From Acidimicrobiaceae bacterium (GTDB taxonomy: Bacteria > Actinomycetota > Acidimicrobiia > Acidimicrobiales > RAAP-2), in assembly GCA_025463285.1 (NCBI GenBank), contig JAOBWI010000003.1:66720-130719 (forward strand): a DNA stretch of 64,000 nt, in the 5' to 3' direction. The notes beneath the pieces were generated by a model. That model worked only from the letters and a program-made list of their open reading frames with translations. It was not told the DNA's origin and did not search any database. The translations under genes were made by a program, and so were the position numbers. Positions 10,950 through 21,070 of the stretch are shown one piece after another. Every line of letters starts with the position of its first letter. Positions within the stretch are counted from its first letter, which is position 1.

Positions 10950-13900
10950 TTAGGCGACTGCGGGCGCCGCGTGAAGCTCGTCTATCAACAACGTGATCGC
11001 GCGGGGCGTGGTCTCACTGGCCGCGAGCTCTACGCGGAACTCTTTGGTGGACTCGTTGTACGCACTTGAGCCGTAGGTCCTTCTCAGTCGGAGTTGCTGG
11101 CTGAGGGTTAACGTGAGCGGCCCCATTTTTAAGATCGGCTTGGAACGTACTCCCACGCGCGCGGGCAGTACGACCACCGACGTGACGGCGAACGCGAGAC
11201 AGGTAAGACGAAGCTGGGCCAGGTCGAGCAGACCCCTAGTCGGCTCGGGCAGCGCGCCATAACGGTCCACCCACTCCAGGGCCAGGTCGTCGAGGTCGAC
11301 CTGGCTGGTCACGCCCGCTAGACGGCGATAGGCCTCGAGTCGAGCGTCGTCGGCTTCGACGTAGTCCTTGGGCAGGTGCGCCTCACCGGGCACATCCAAG
11401 TTGACCGGTACGACCTCGGGCACGCGAAAACCCTTGGCGTCGGCGACGGCCTCGGCCACCAGTTGCACGTAGAGGTCGTAACCCACGGCGGCCACGGGAC
11501 CGGACTGGTCGTGACCGAGGAGATTCCCCGCTCCTCGAATCTCGAGATCCCGCATGGCGATCTTGAAACCGCTGCCCAACGCGGTGTTGTCGCCGATCGT
11601 GCGGAGGCGCTCGTAGGCGGTTTCCGAGAGCACCTGCTCAGCGGGGTGAAAGAGGTAGGCGTAGGCGCGCTGCCCGCTGCGGCCAACCCGGCCGCGAAGC
11701 TGGTGGAGTTGGCCCAGTCCGAGGCGCTCGGCTCGATCGACGATCAAGGTGTTGACGGACGGCAGGTCAATGCCCGACTCCACGATCGTGGTACAGACCA
11801 ACACGTCGTAGCGCCGCTCCCAGAAGTCGATCATGACCCGTTCCAGAGTGCCTTCGTCCATCTGACCGTGGGCCACGGCGACGCGCGCGTCGGGCACCAG
11901 CTGGCCGAGCCGCCGAGCAACCTGATCGATATCCGACACGCGATTGTGTACGAAGAAGACCTGTCCCTCGCGAAGCAGTTCACGTCGAACGGCTTCCACG
12001 ACGGCCGGTTCGTTGTACTCCCCCACGTGCGTAAGGATCGGTCGACGATCGGCCGGCGGCGTGGTGATCATCGAGAGATCACGAATACCGGTAAAGGCCA
12101 TCTCCAACGTGCGCGGAATCGGACTGGCGCTGAGTGTCAGTACATCGACGCCGACGGCTCGCGCCTTGATCGCCTCTTTATGTTGCACGCCAAAGCGCTG
12201 CTCCTCGTCCACCACCAGGAGTCCCAGCTTCTTGAACGACACCGTGTCGCTGAGCAATCGGTGCGTTCCAATCACCACGTCAACCGTGCCCTCACGCAGC
12301 CCGGTGAGCGTGGCGCGGGTCTCCGACTCGTCGACGAAGCGACTGAGCAGAGCGACCTTGACGGGGAAGCCGGCGAACCTCTCGGAGAACGTGGCGAAGT
12401 GTTGACTCGCGAGCAACGTGGTAGGCACCAGGATGGCGGCCTGGGTGTTGTCCTGCACGGCCTTGAACACGGCGCGAAGGGCTACTTCGGTCTTTCCGAA
12501 ACCCACGTCGGCGCAGACCAGTCGATCCATCGGACGCGGCGACTCCATGTCCTTCTTCACGTCCTGAATCGCTTGCGCCTGATCGGCGGTGAGCGTAAAG
12601 GGAAAGAGCTCCTCCATCTCACGCTGCCACGCGGTGTCCGGGCTGAAGGGGTGGCCCTCGGCGACGGTGCGCAGTCGATAGAGATCGACGAGTTCTTGGG
12701 CTACCAAGAAGGCGGCCGCGCGAGCTTTGGCCCTGGTCTTTTGCCACTCCGCGCCACCCATGCGCGAGAGCGCCGGGCCGTCACCTCCGCTGTAGGGCGT
12801 CAGGGCGTCAATCTGCTCGGTGGGCCAGTAACTCTTACCGTCCTTGAACTGCAGGATGAGGTAGTCGCGCGTCACCCCGTTGATGGCCCGCGTGGTCGTT
12901 CCGGAGAATCGCGCGACGCCGTGTTGGCGGTGCACCACGTAACTCCCCACGGCCAAGTCGTCGAAAAATCCATCCACCGTGCGCGAGCGCGTGCGCGCCA
13001 CGCGACGTTGACTCCGTCGCCCGGTGAGGTCGCTCTCGCTCCACACGACCACCTCGGGAAACTCGAGGGAAAAGCCCGCCGGCAGCGCGCTCTCCAGAAC
13101 GCTCAGTCGAGACTCGAGCACGTGCGCCGGGTCGGTCGTGACCTCGACTCCTTCCCCGCGAAGTTGGTCGGCCATGCGATCGATGGCCGCCGGCGTGGAG
13201 GTCAACACCACTCCTCGACGGTCTTTGCTCCAGCCGCGCACGTGAGCCGCTATCCGGGCGGCGTCACCCTGTACGACGGGGGGCGAAGAGAGGAAACCGG
13301 TGTCGGCCAGAGAGGAGGCACTCGACTCCAGGGCCAGACTCCCTCGTCCTTCGACGGACTGGTCGTAGGTGAGGTGCAGCAGAGGAACCGGCGTACTAGC
13401 GCGCCAGGTGGCCGCCACGACGTCGGTCAGCTCACGTTCCTCATCGAGCAGCTCGGACAGTCGCGCGCGCACGCGAGCGGGCTCCACGACAATGACCCGG
13501 GCGTCCGTCGTCTCGTCGAGCAGCGTGCGCGCGTCCTCAACGAAGAGGCCCATCCAGCCTTCCATCCCGTCAAAGAGTTGGCCCGTCGCTAATCGATCGA
13601 ACGTCGATGACGCCCACGGCTCGCTCCGAGAAAGGCCCTCCGCCATGGCGCGTGTCGTGGCACCCGGAAGCCACTCGCGCGCCGGAGCGACGACGGCGTC
13701 GTCGAGATCGTGCGTTGAGCGCTGGGTAGCGATATCAATAGCCGTGAGTCGCTCAATCTCGTCGCCAAAGAAGTCGAGACGAATCGGTTCGTCGTTGTGG
13801 GCGGGCCACACGTCGACGATGCCGCCACGAACGGCGAACTCCGCACGATGTTCCACTAGATGTTCGCGACGATAACCGAAGCCAGCGAGACCCTCTACGA

Positions 13901-14339
13901 GCTGGTCGCGTCCCATCTCGCTTCCCGGGCGCAGCACAAAGGGCTCGACGAGACCTTCCGGAGAGAGCACTTGGGCGATAGAACGAGCCGAGGCGACCAC
14001 CACGCGAGGCGCGGTGCCCTCATGAATCTGCCAGCGCAGCAGAGTGCGCATGGCCATGACTTGGCTGTCGGGGCTGACTCGTTCGAGCGGGTGCGTGTCC
14101 CAGCCCGGCCAGAGCGCCACGTTGCCCCGTCCGAGCCAGGCTTCGAGCGCGTCCACGACGTGCTCCGCCTCACTGGACGTGGCCGTCAGCGCCACGGTGA
14201 AAGGAACTTCGAGGGAAAGCGCCGCCAATGCCAGGGGGGTCGCGTAACTCGACGGTGTAAAGGAGCCGGACGTTACCGACGAACGCACGGCCGGAGCAAT
14301 GACTTCAAGGACGCGCTGCAGTCCGCTGCGTTCACTCAC
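10950..14339 (-). CDS. mfd: Transcription-repair coupling factor Mfd
   Basis: 1129 aa; YLILQFKDGKSYWPTEQ; DRLVCADVGFGKTEVALRAVFKAV; VVDEEQRFGVQHKE; RGRVGRS. Confidence 0.97.
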   Translation of the reverse strand: MSERSGLQRVLEVIAPAVRSSVTSGSFTPSSYATPLALAALSLEVPFTVALTATSSEAEHVVDALEAWLGRGNVALWPGWDTHPLERVSPDSQVMAMRTLLRWQIHEGTAPRVVVASARSIAQVLSPEGLVEPFVLRPGSEMGRDQLVEGLAGFGYRREHLVEHRAEFAVRGGIVDVWPAHNDEPIRLDFFGDEIERLTAIDIATQRSTHDLDDAVVAPAREWLPGATTRAMAEGLSRSEPWASSTFDRLATGQLFDGMEGWMGLFVEDARTLLDETTDARVIVVEPARVRARLSELLDEERELTDVVAATWRASTPVPLLHLTYDQSVEGRGSLALESSASSLADTGFLSSPPVVQGDAARIAAHVRGWSKDRRGVVLTSTPAAIDRMADQLRGEGVEVTTDPAHVLESRLSVLESALPAGFSLEFPEVVVWSESDLTGRRSQRRVARTRSRTVDGFFDDLAVGSYVVHRQHGVARFSGTTTRAINGVTRDYLILQFKDGKSYWPTEQIDALTPYSGGDGPALSRMGGAEWQKTRAKARAAAFLVAQELVDLYRLRTVAEGHPFSPDTAWQREMEELFPFTLTADQAQAIQDVKKDMESPRPMDRLVCADVGFGKTEVALRAVFKAVQDNTQAAILVPTTLLASQHFATFSERFAGFPVKVALLSRFVDESETRATLTGLREGTVDVVIGTHRLLSDTVSFKKLGLLVVDEEQRFGVQHKEAIKARAVGVDVLTLSASPIPRTLEMAFTGIRDLSMITTPPADRRPILTHVGEYNEPAVVEAVRRELLREGQVFFVHNRVSDIDQVARRLGQLVPDARVAVAHGQMDEGTLERVMIDFWERRYDVLVCTTIVESGIDLPSVNTLIVDRAERLGLGQLHQLRGRVGRSGQRAYAYLFHPAEQVLSETAYERLRTIGDNTALGSGFKIAMRDLEIRGAGNLLGHDQSGPVAAVGYDLYVQLVAEAVADAKGFRVPEVVPVNLDVPGEAHLPKDYVEADDARLEAYRRLAGVTSQVDLDDLALEWVDRYGALPEPTRGLLDLAQLRLTCLAFAVTSVVVLPARVGVRSKPILKMGPLTLTLSQQLRLRRTYGSSAYNESTKEFRVELAASETTPRAITLLIDELHAAPAVA

Positions 14340-14953
14340 GATCCGTTGACGCGCTGTTGCGCGTCGTCGAAGCCGCGTTCCACGAGCGTCTCGATGGCGT
14401 CGGCGGCACGTGCGACCTCGGCCTCTCTGACCTCACGTTGCTTACCCGTGGAGCGACGAAGCACGTAGTCAGCTCCCTGCTCTTTGGAGGGAGGCTTGCC
14501 GATGCCGATTCGTAGTCGGGCGAACTCTTGGGTGCCGAGCGTGGAGGCGATCGAGCGCAGCCCGTTGTGTCCGGCGAGGCCTCCGCCGAGACGAAGTTGC
14601 AGACGTCCCGGCTCCAGATCGAGTTCGTCGTGCACGACAACCAACTCCGAGAGGTCGTCGATAGAGGTACGTCTCAGCAGGGGTGCGATCGCCGCGCCCG
14701 ACTCGTTCATGAAGGTGGTGGGAATGGCGAAGGTCACTGCACCGCGCGGCGTGCTCAAAGTCACGCTCTCGGCACGTTGTCGGCGTTCGTGACTGAACTT
14801 TGCGCCACGACGCGCCACCACGAGGCGAACAGCGTCTCCGCCGACGTTGTGACGCGATCCTTCGTACTCGGTGCCGGGGTTGGCGAGGCCGACCACGAGC
14901 AGCGCGCTCTTTTGGCCTCGTCGATCGTTCTCGCGAGCGCGCCGAAGCGCCAC
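14336..14953 (-). CDS. pth: Peptidyl-tRNA hydrolase
   Basis: LLVVGLANPGTEYEGSRHNVGGDAVRLV...PTTFMNESGAAIAPL...VVHDELDLEPGRLQLRLGGGLAGHNGLRSI. Confidence 0.95.
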   Translation of the reverse strand: MALRRARENDRRGQKSALLVVGLANPGTEYEGSRHNVGGDAVRLVVARRGAKFSHERRQRAESVTLSTPRGAVTFAIPTTFMNESGAAIAPLLRRTSIDDLSELVVVHDELDLEPGRLQLRLGGGLAGHNGLRSIASTLGTQEFARLRIGIGKPPSKEQGADYVLRRSTGKQREVREAEVARAADAIETLVERGFDDAQQRVNGS

Positions 14954-14959
14954 GACGAA

Positions 14960-15559
14960 CTACTCCGTGGGAGCGTCGCCGGCCACGGCGACCGGCTTTG
15001 CGGCCCGTCCAGCGTGAGTCGCCACCACGGCTACCGCGGCGTCAGCGACCGCTTCGACGCCCTTGGGCAGAACGAGGTCACCGATACGAATAGAGGAACC
15101 AACGGTGAGTCCCGAGATGTCGACTTCGACAAAGTTGGGAATGTCGTCGGGGCGAGCCAACACGTCGATGTTGAACATCTGTTGGTCGACTTCCCAGTCT
15201 GCGTGACGAACTTCGACGGCGTCACCGATGATGTGCAACGGCACTTCCGCCACGACGGGACGGTTGGGGTCGACCACTTGAAAGTCAATGTGCGACACCG
15301 TGCCCCGCACGGGGTGGCGCTGAATCTCGCGGGCCAGAACGGTGTAGTTCTTGCCATCCGCGTCGAGGGTGATCAAGGAGTTCAACCCTTGCTCTCCCGA
15401 GACGGCGGTGCGAAAGTCCTTGGCGTTGACGGCCACCGGAAGGGGCGTAACGCCCTCGCCGTAGATGACGGCCGGAATGGCGCCGGTGTGACGAAGACGG
15501 CGGGCGTTCGAAGAGCCCTGTGGGCGCTTCGTCGACGCGTGCAACGTGATCTGTGACAT
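14960..15559 (-). CDS. rplY: 50S ribosomal protein L25/general stress protein Ctc
   Basis: MSQITLHASTKRPQGSSNARRLRHTGAIPAVIYGEG...HIDFQVVD; RBS GAGGAG upstream of ATG at 15559. Confidence 0.93.
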   Translation of the reverse strand: MSQITLHASTKRPQGSSNARRLRHTGAIPAVIYGEGVTPLPVAVNAKDFRTAVSGEQGLNSLITLDADGKNYTVLAREIQRHPVRGTVSHIDFQVVDPNRPVVAEVPLHIIGDAVEVRHADWEVDQQMFNIDVLARPDDIPNFVEVDISGLTVGSSIRIGDLVLPKGVEAVADAAVAVVATHAGRAAKPVAVAGDAPTE

Positions 15560-15798
15560 GAGTACTCCTCTAGAGAAATGCCGCCGGCCCGGGGGCAACG
15601 CACGGGAGAGCCAGTCTATCCGAAACGCCTTGGCGCCCTTCTCCACAATCTGAGCCACACTGTCACCCGAGATACGACCGCCCCAAACGGGTTCGTGCAA
15701 CAGATCCGGTACCCACCGATCCGAGAGTGTGAAGTACTCGTCTTTAGAGATCCCTTTCGCCGTCACGAAGGTTACGAGGCAGTCGTAATCAACACTCG

Positions 15799-16773
15799 TC
15801 AGAGTAAGTTTTCGCCCCCGAAGATGTCGGAGACGGACGTGTCGTCAAAGATCGCCGAAATGGCGTTGGCCAGAATTGGGGCAATCGAGAGAATCTCTAA
15901 CTTCTCGAAGCGCTTCTCCGGACCCAGCGGCAGGGTGTCAGTGACGATCACCCGGCTGATGGGCGCGTTAAAGAGTCGCTCCACCGCGGGTGGTGAGAAC
16001 ACAGCGTGTGTGGCCATCACCCAGATCTCGGCCGCACCGTGCTCCTTCAAGAGGTCACAGGCCGCGACGATGGTGCCCGCGGTATCGATCATGTCGTCGA
16101 TCAAAACGCAGTGGCGCCCGTCCACCTCACCCACGATGTGACGGGCCTCGGCCACGTTCACCCGGTCGCGAGGACGCGTCTTGTGCACCAGGGCGAGCTC
16201 GCAGCCCAGATGTTGGGCGTAACGTTCCGCGACCTTGACGCGCCCGGCGTCGGGAGCCACCACCACCAGATCTCGCGGATCGGCGTTGGCCTTCAGGTAC
16301 TCCTCGAGGACGGGAGCCGCGACCAGGTGGTCCACCGGGATGTCGAAGAAGCCTTGGATCTGGCCCGAGTGAAAGTCGACCGAAAGAACGCGCGTGGCGC
16401 CGGCGGTTTGGAGCATGTCGGCGAGCAGTTTCGCGGTGATGGGCTCGCGTCCGGCGGTCTTGCGGTCCTGGCGCGCGTATCCGTAGTTCGGGATGACCGC
16501 CGTGATGCTCTTCGCCGACGCGCGCTTCGCGGCGTCGATCATGATCAGCTGTTCCATCACTGAGTCGTTCACCGGAGAGGCGTGCGTTTGCATAATAAAC
16601 ACGTGTGCCCCGCGGATCGACTCGTCGATGCGACAGTGGATCTCCCCGTCGGCGAACTCGCGAAGATTCGCTTCGGTCAACTCAACGCCGAGTTTGTCGG
16701 CCACCAGGGCGGCGAGCGCGGGGTGGCATCGACCCGTGACAATCACGAGGCGACGCTTAGCGAGGGACTCCAC
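15799..16773 (-). CDS. prs: Ribose-phosphate pyrophosphokinase
   Basis: NYGYARQDRKTAGREPITAKLLADML...VVVAPDAGRVKVAERYA...VLIDDMIDTAGTI. Confidence 0.97.
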   Translation of the reverse strand: MESLAKRRLVIVTGRCHPALAALVADKLGVELTEANLREFADGEIHCRIDESIRGAHVFIMQTHASPVNDSVMEQLIMIDAAKRASAKSITAVIPNYGYARQDRKTAGREPITAKLLADMLQTAGATRVLSVDFHSGQIQGFFDIPVDHLVAAPVLEEYLKANADPRDLVVVAPDAGRVKVAERYAQHLGCELALVHKTRPRDRVNVAEARHIVGEVDGRHCVLIDDMIDTAGTIVAACDLLKEHGAAEIWVMATHAVFSPPAVERLFNAPISRVIVTDTLPLGPEKRFEKLEILSIAPILANAISAIFDDTSVSDIFGGENLL

Positions 16774-16801
16774 CGCGCCAGCGTACAGGTGAACGAGCGA
16801 C

Positions 16802-17893
16802 CTAGTGAGAACGTTGCGACAGGGGCGTGACGATTTCGCTCATCGCCACATCGGCTCCCGGACTCAGTACCACGAAGGACGAGACGCGCGCCTCGGCGCC
16901 AATTCGTACGCGTGTCGCTTCGACGCTTCCGACGTAGGCGTTCTCTCCCACCTCAACGTCGCGCAGTATCGCGTTCGGTCCCACCCGCGCCCCCCGGGCG
17001 ATCCGACAGTGACCGCGTAGTATCGTGCCCGGCAGTAACGAGACGTCGGCCGCCAATTCGACGTCGGCGTCGACGTAGGTGACGGCGGGATTCCACATGG
17101 TGACGCCCCGCGACAACCACTGTTCGTTGATGCGAGTGCGCAGTACCTGTTCCACGCGCGAGAGCTGAAGTCGGTCGTTCACGCCGGCCGCTTCGGAGGC
17201 GTCGTCCAGCATCAGCGACCCGGTGACGTGTCCCATGTCGTGGAGCACGCCGACCAGATCGGTGAGGTAGTACTCGTGTTGGGCGTTTTGGCGATCGACG
17301 CGTCGAAGCGCCGGGCCGAGCAAGCTTTGGCGAACCACCATGATCGAAGTGTTGATCTCCTTGATTCGCCGTTCGGCCGCGCTGGCGTCGCGCTCTTCGA
17401 CGATGCGCTCCAGCGTGCCGTCCTTGGCGTGGATCAAACGGCCATATCCCGTTGGTTCGTCGACGCGCGCGCCGAGCACGCTCAGGGCCGCGTTCGTTTC
17501 GCGGTGAACCGCCAAGAGTCGCGCCACGCTGGAACGGCGAAGGAGTGGCGTGTCTCCGGGCAGGATGACGACATCACCGTCGGTGTCGCCAATGGCCTCG
17601 TCCAGTACGGGTAAGGCGACGGCGACGGCGTGACCGGTGCCTAACTGTTCGTTCTGCTCGACGAAGGTTAGGCGCCTCGCCGCGTAGGTGCTTTCGGCGA
17701 TCTCTTTTTCGACCCAGTTGGCGTCGTGGCCCACGACGACGACCGTGGCGCGGACGTTCTCTTGCGCCGCGGCGTCGAGCACGTAGAGAACCATGGCCCG
17801 TCCACAGAGTTGATGCAGCGGCTTGGGTCGAGACGAGCGCATCCGCGTTCCTTCGCCCGCGGCGAGAACGACGACACAGGTGGGACGACTCAC
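16802..17893 (-). CDS. glmU: GlmU-like N-acetylglucosamine-1-phosphate uridyltransferase, short form lacking most of the acetyltransferase domain
   Basis: CVVVLAAGEGTRMRSSRPKPLHQLCGRAMV...NAQHEYYLTDLV; only 363 aa, ends within the beta-helix. Confidence 0.85.
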   Translation of the reverse strand: MSRPTCVVVLAAGEGTRMRSSRPKPLHQLCGRAMVLYVLDAAAQENVRATVVVVGHDANWVEKEIAESTYAARRLTFVEQNEQLGTGHAVAVALPVLDEAIGDTDGDVVILPGDTPLLRRSSVARLLAVHRETNAALSVLGARVDEPTGYGRLIHAKDGTLERIVEERDASAAERRIKEINTSIMVVRQSLLGPALRRVDRQNAQHEYYLTDLVGVLHDMGHVTGSLMLDDASEAAGVNDRLQLSRVEQVLRTRINEQWLSRGVTMWNPAVTYVDADVELAADVSLLPGTILRGHCRIARGARVGPNAILRDVEVGENAYVGSVEATRVRIGAEARVSSFVVLSPGADVAMSEIVTPLSQRSH

Positions 17894-17934
17894 CCCCTCA
17901 TCTCTAGCAGGACCCCTGACCTACCATTCGTAAC

Positions 17935-18822
17935 GTGAGTGACATTTCCTACGACGAGTTCTCTCTCTTCCACGAGAACCTCGAGGAGTGGGACCTGGAG
18001 GTCTCCATTCCCTCGGTGCAGCGCTTCTTCGTCGCGGTCGACGGGCTTCGTCAACTCAGTGGCCTGCGCTGGGGCGAGGGCGAACCCCAGCTCGTCCTGG
18101 TCCACGGTGGCGCGCAAAACGCCCACACTTTCGACACGGTTGCTCTGGCCTTGCAGCGGCCGCTCTTAGCGCTCGACCTAGCGGGTCACGGCCACTCCGA
18201 TCCCTCCCCCTTTGCTCACTCGGCCTTCGAGCATCACGCCCGCGACCTCGAGGTGGCGCTCTCTGAGTTAACCAATCGCGCCCTCCCCCTCGTGGGCATG
18301 TCCTTAGGGGGCATGTGCTCCATCGTCGTGGCGGCCGAGCGGCCCGACCTGGTCACTTCGCTCGTGCTGATCGACATCACCCCGGGCGTGAACACCGACA
18401 AGTCGCACCACATCACCGACTTCGTCAACGGACCCAAAACCTTCGACAACTTCGACGCGCTCTTAGCGCGCACCATCGAGCACAACCCCACGCGGTCGGC
18501 CTCTTCTCTTCGTCGGGGCATCTTGCACAACGCCCTTCAGCTGCCCGACGGCAGTTGGGTGTGGCGTCATCAACAACACGCCGCCCCAGCGCTCACGGCC
18601 CCCGACCCCGGGAGTCTGTGGGATCAACTCGGTTCGCTCACGCTACCGGTCACCTTGATCCGGGGCATGGCCCCCGGATCGGTCGTCGATGACGCGGACG
18701 AGGCGGAGCTACTGCGTCGACTCCCCGACGCCACGATCTTTCACGTCGAAGACGCCGGGCACTCGATTCAAGGTGACCAGCCGGTCGAGCTCGCCCGACT
18801 CTTACACGAGATCGTGCCGTAA
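17935..18822 (+). CDS. Alpha/beta hydrolase
   Basis: QLVLVHGGAQNAHTFD...LVGMSLGGMCSIV...DAGHSIQGDQPVELARLL. Confidence 0.9.
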   Translation: MSDISYDEFSLFHENLEEWDLEVSIPSVQRFFVAVDGLRQLSGLRWGEGEPQLVLVHGGAQNAHTFDTVALALQRPLLALDLAGHGHSDPSPFAHSAFEHHARDLEVALSELTNRALPLVGMSLGGMCSIVVAAERPDLVTSLVLIDITPGVNTDKSHHITDFVNGPKTFDNFDALLARTIEHNPTRSASSLRRGILHNALQLPDGSWVWRHQQHAAPALTAPDPGSLWDQLGSLTLPVTLIRGMAPGSVVDDADEAELLRRLPDATIFHVEDAGHSIQGDQPVELARLLHEIVP

Positions 18823-18829
18823 CCGCGTT

Positions 18830-18905
18830 TGGCTGGCGGGGGAGGGCTCGAACCTCCAACCTACGGATTCAAAGTCCGTCGTTCTGCCAATTGAACTACC
18901 CGCCA
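18830..18905 (-). tRNA. tRNA-Gln(UUG), CCA encoded
   Basis: TGGCGGG TA GTTC AATTGGCAG AAC G ACGGA CTTTGAA TCCGT AGGTT GGAGG TTCGAGC CCTCC CCCGCCA G CCA. Confidence 0.95.
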
Positions 18906-18926
18906 CTGGCCGATACTGTGGCAATC

Positions 18927-18954
18927 TTCAGAGATTCTTAGAGTATGTCTGAGG
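18927..18954. promoter_or_regulatory. Possible phased direct repeats (TCAGAG/TTAGAG/CTGAGG) between divergent tRNA-Gln and two-component genes
   Basis: TCAGAG 18928-18933, TTAGAG 18938-18943, CTGAGG 18949-18954: spacing 10 and 11 bp. Confidence 0.3.
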
Positions 18955-19013
18955 ATGCTTAATACCAACCAGCCACACTAGATGCTGTACGCCCACTCAA
19001 CGAAAGTCGCTCC

Positions 19014-19715
19014 GTGACGACCGCTCCGCAACCTAACTCCTACGTGGCCATCGTGGACGATGACGCGGCCATACGCTCGTCGCTCGGGCGAGCTTTGCGG
19101 ATGGAGAACTACGACGTCGAACTCTTTGAAGACGGATCGAGCGCACTCAAAGCCATTCAGCTGCGCGCCCCCGACGCCATCGTGCTCGATCTCCAACTCC
19201 CCGACGTCGACGGCCTCGAGGTCTGTCGGCGCATCCGACGTTCGGGCGACACCACTCCCATTTTGATGCTGACGGCGCGAAACGCGGTTAACGACCGCGT
19301 CGAAGGACTCGATGTCGGCGCCGACGACTATCTGGTGAAGCCCTTCGATCTAGCGGAGTTGTTGGCGCGACTGCGAGCCCTGCTTCGGCGCCACAACGTC
19401 GGCGACAGCGACGGCACGGTGCTGCGCTTTGAAGACCTGACGCTTAATCCCCAGACCCGAGAGGTCTATCGCGGTACGCGACTGGTGGAGCTCACCAAGA
19501 TTGAGTTTGACCTGTTGGAGCTGTTCTTGCATCACCCCCGTCAGGTTCTCACTCGCGATCAGATCCTGGACCTGGTCTGGGGCTACAACTTTGACTCGGG
19601 CACGAACTCCCTGGCCGTCTACATTGGCTACTTGCGTCGCAAACTCGAAGAAGATAACAAACCGCGACTCATTCAGACGGTGCGCGGAGTGGGTTACGCG
19701 CTGCGCACGACGTGA
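19014..19715 (+). CDS. OmpR-family response regulator
   Basis: VAIVDDDAAIRSSLGRAL...DAIVLDLQLPDVDGLEVCRRIR...LVKPFDLAELLARL + winged helix C-term. Confidence 0.96.
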   Translation: MTTAPQPNSYVAIVDDDAAIRSSLGRALRMENYDVELFEDGSSALKAIQLRAPDAIVLDLQLPDVDGLEVCRRIRRSGDTTPILMLTARNAVNDRVEGLDVGADDYLVKPFDLAELLARLRALLRRHNVGDSDGTVLRFEDLTLNPQTREVYRGTRLVELTKIEFDLLELFLHHPRQVLTRDQILDLVWGYNFDSGTNSLAVYIGYLRRKLEEDNKPRLIQTVRGVGYALRTT

Positions 19716-21070
19716 CCTTTCGCACCCGCGTCATCACCGCAACGGTGGCCGCGGCGGCGATCGCTGTCATCCTGGCCTGTTTCGCCTCGTACTTCACGAC
19801 CCGCACCGCCCTCTTTCACTCCGTTGATGAGTCCCTGATCCAAGCCTCCGAGCAGGCGCCCAACACGCACTACGACAACCGCGTGACCGGCTCCTACTCC
19901 GAGATCGTGCTACCGACCGGTTCGACGCTGCCGACCTCTGCTGTTCCTATTGACGCGGCGATCATGAACGTGGCCAAGGGAAAGAGCCCGCGCGTCATTC
20001 GTACCGTCGCCTTCGACGGACAGAGCTACCGCGAACTCATTACTCCCCTCCCCGCCAACTCGTTGGTGAGCTGTCCGACCGGTATCTGCCAGATCTCAAC
20101 GACGTCCGCGCAGCTCTTCATCGTGGACGTGACCGGCCAGGTGACCGAACTCAGCCACTTAGTGGCGACCCTCATGCTGGTGGCCGCCGGCGGCCTGTTG
20201 CTCGCACTCGTGCTCGGACTCTTCCTGGCGCGCCAGGCGCTGCACCCCTTAGAAGAGGTCACCAACGAAATTGAAACAGTGGCCATGACCAACGACCTGC
20301 AGTATCGCTTAACCGAGGGCGACGAAGATGAGTTGGGCCGCCTGCGACGGGTCTTTAACCGGCTTCTTCGTTCCGTCGAAAGTAGCCAGACCCTGCAACG
20401 CCAACTCGTGCTTGACGCCAGTCACGAACTGCGCACCCCGCTCACCTCGCTGCGCACGAACGCTCAGGTTCTCTCGCGTGGCGGCGAGTTCGACCCCGAC
20501 GATCTGCGCCAAATCACCGACGACATGATCACCCAAGTGGACGAACTGGCGGCTCTGGTGAGCGACTTAGGTGAGCTGGCGCGCGGCGAGCGCTCCGAAG
20601 GCGAGCTTGAGGTCCTGCGACTCGATGACTGCGTGGATGAGTGCGTAGAGACAGCGCGCACGTACGCGCGCCTGCGTGACATCACCATTGACGTGGACCT
20701 AGAGACCTCCGTGGTGCAAGCGCGACACGACCGCCTCAATCGGGCCATCTCGAACCTCTTAACCAACGCGGTGAAGTTCACCCCCGAGGGCGGTCAGATC
20801 ATGGTGCGTTCCTCCAACGCCACCGTCACGGTCGCAGACAGCGGCCCGGGAATCTCTAAGGAAGACCGCCAGTACGTCTTTGACCGTTTTTGGCGCTCAC
20901 CCTCAGCACGGTCCTTGCCCGGCTCGGGTCTCGGACTCTCGATCGTGGCCCAAGTGGTGGCCGAGTTACAAGGAACGGTGTCGGTGGATCGCGACCCACG
21001 CCTCGGCGGAGCGCGCTTCACGATCACCCTGCCGGAGTTCGTTCGGCCCGAGAAAACCTCCGAGGCTTAG
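19712..21070 (+). CDS. HAMP-domain sensor histidine kinase
   Basis: LVLDASHELRTPLTSLRTN...AISNLLTNAVKFTPEGG...DSGPGISKEDRQYVFDRFWR...GSGLGLSIV. Confidence 0.96.
   Translation: MTFRTRVITATVAAAAIAVILACFASYFTTRTALFHSVDESLIQASEQAPNTHYDNRVTGSYSEIVLPTGSTLPTSAVPIDAAIMNVAKGKSPRVIRTVAFDGQSYRELITPLPANSLVSCPTGICQISTTSAQLFIVDVTGQVTELSHLVATLMLVAAGGLLLALVLGLFLARQALHPLEEVTNEIETVAMTNDLQYRLTEGDEDELGRLRRVFNRLLRSVESSQTLQRQLVLDASHELRTPLTSLRTNAQVLSRGGEFDPDDLRQITDDMITQVDELAALVSDLGELARGERSEGELEVLRLDDCVDECVETARTYARLRDITIDVDLETSVVQARHDRLNRAISNLLTNAVKFTPEGGQIMVRSSNATVTVADSGPGISKEDRQYVFDRFWRSPSARSLPGSGLGLSIVAQVVAELQGTVSVDRDPRLGGARFTITLPEFVRPEKTSEA

Noticed and set aside
11376-13592. 738-aa ORF on the + strand
   Set aside because: Antisense shadow of mfd; composition is low-similarity and the opposite strand is clearly Mfd.
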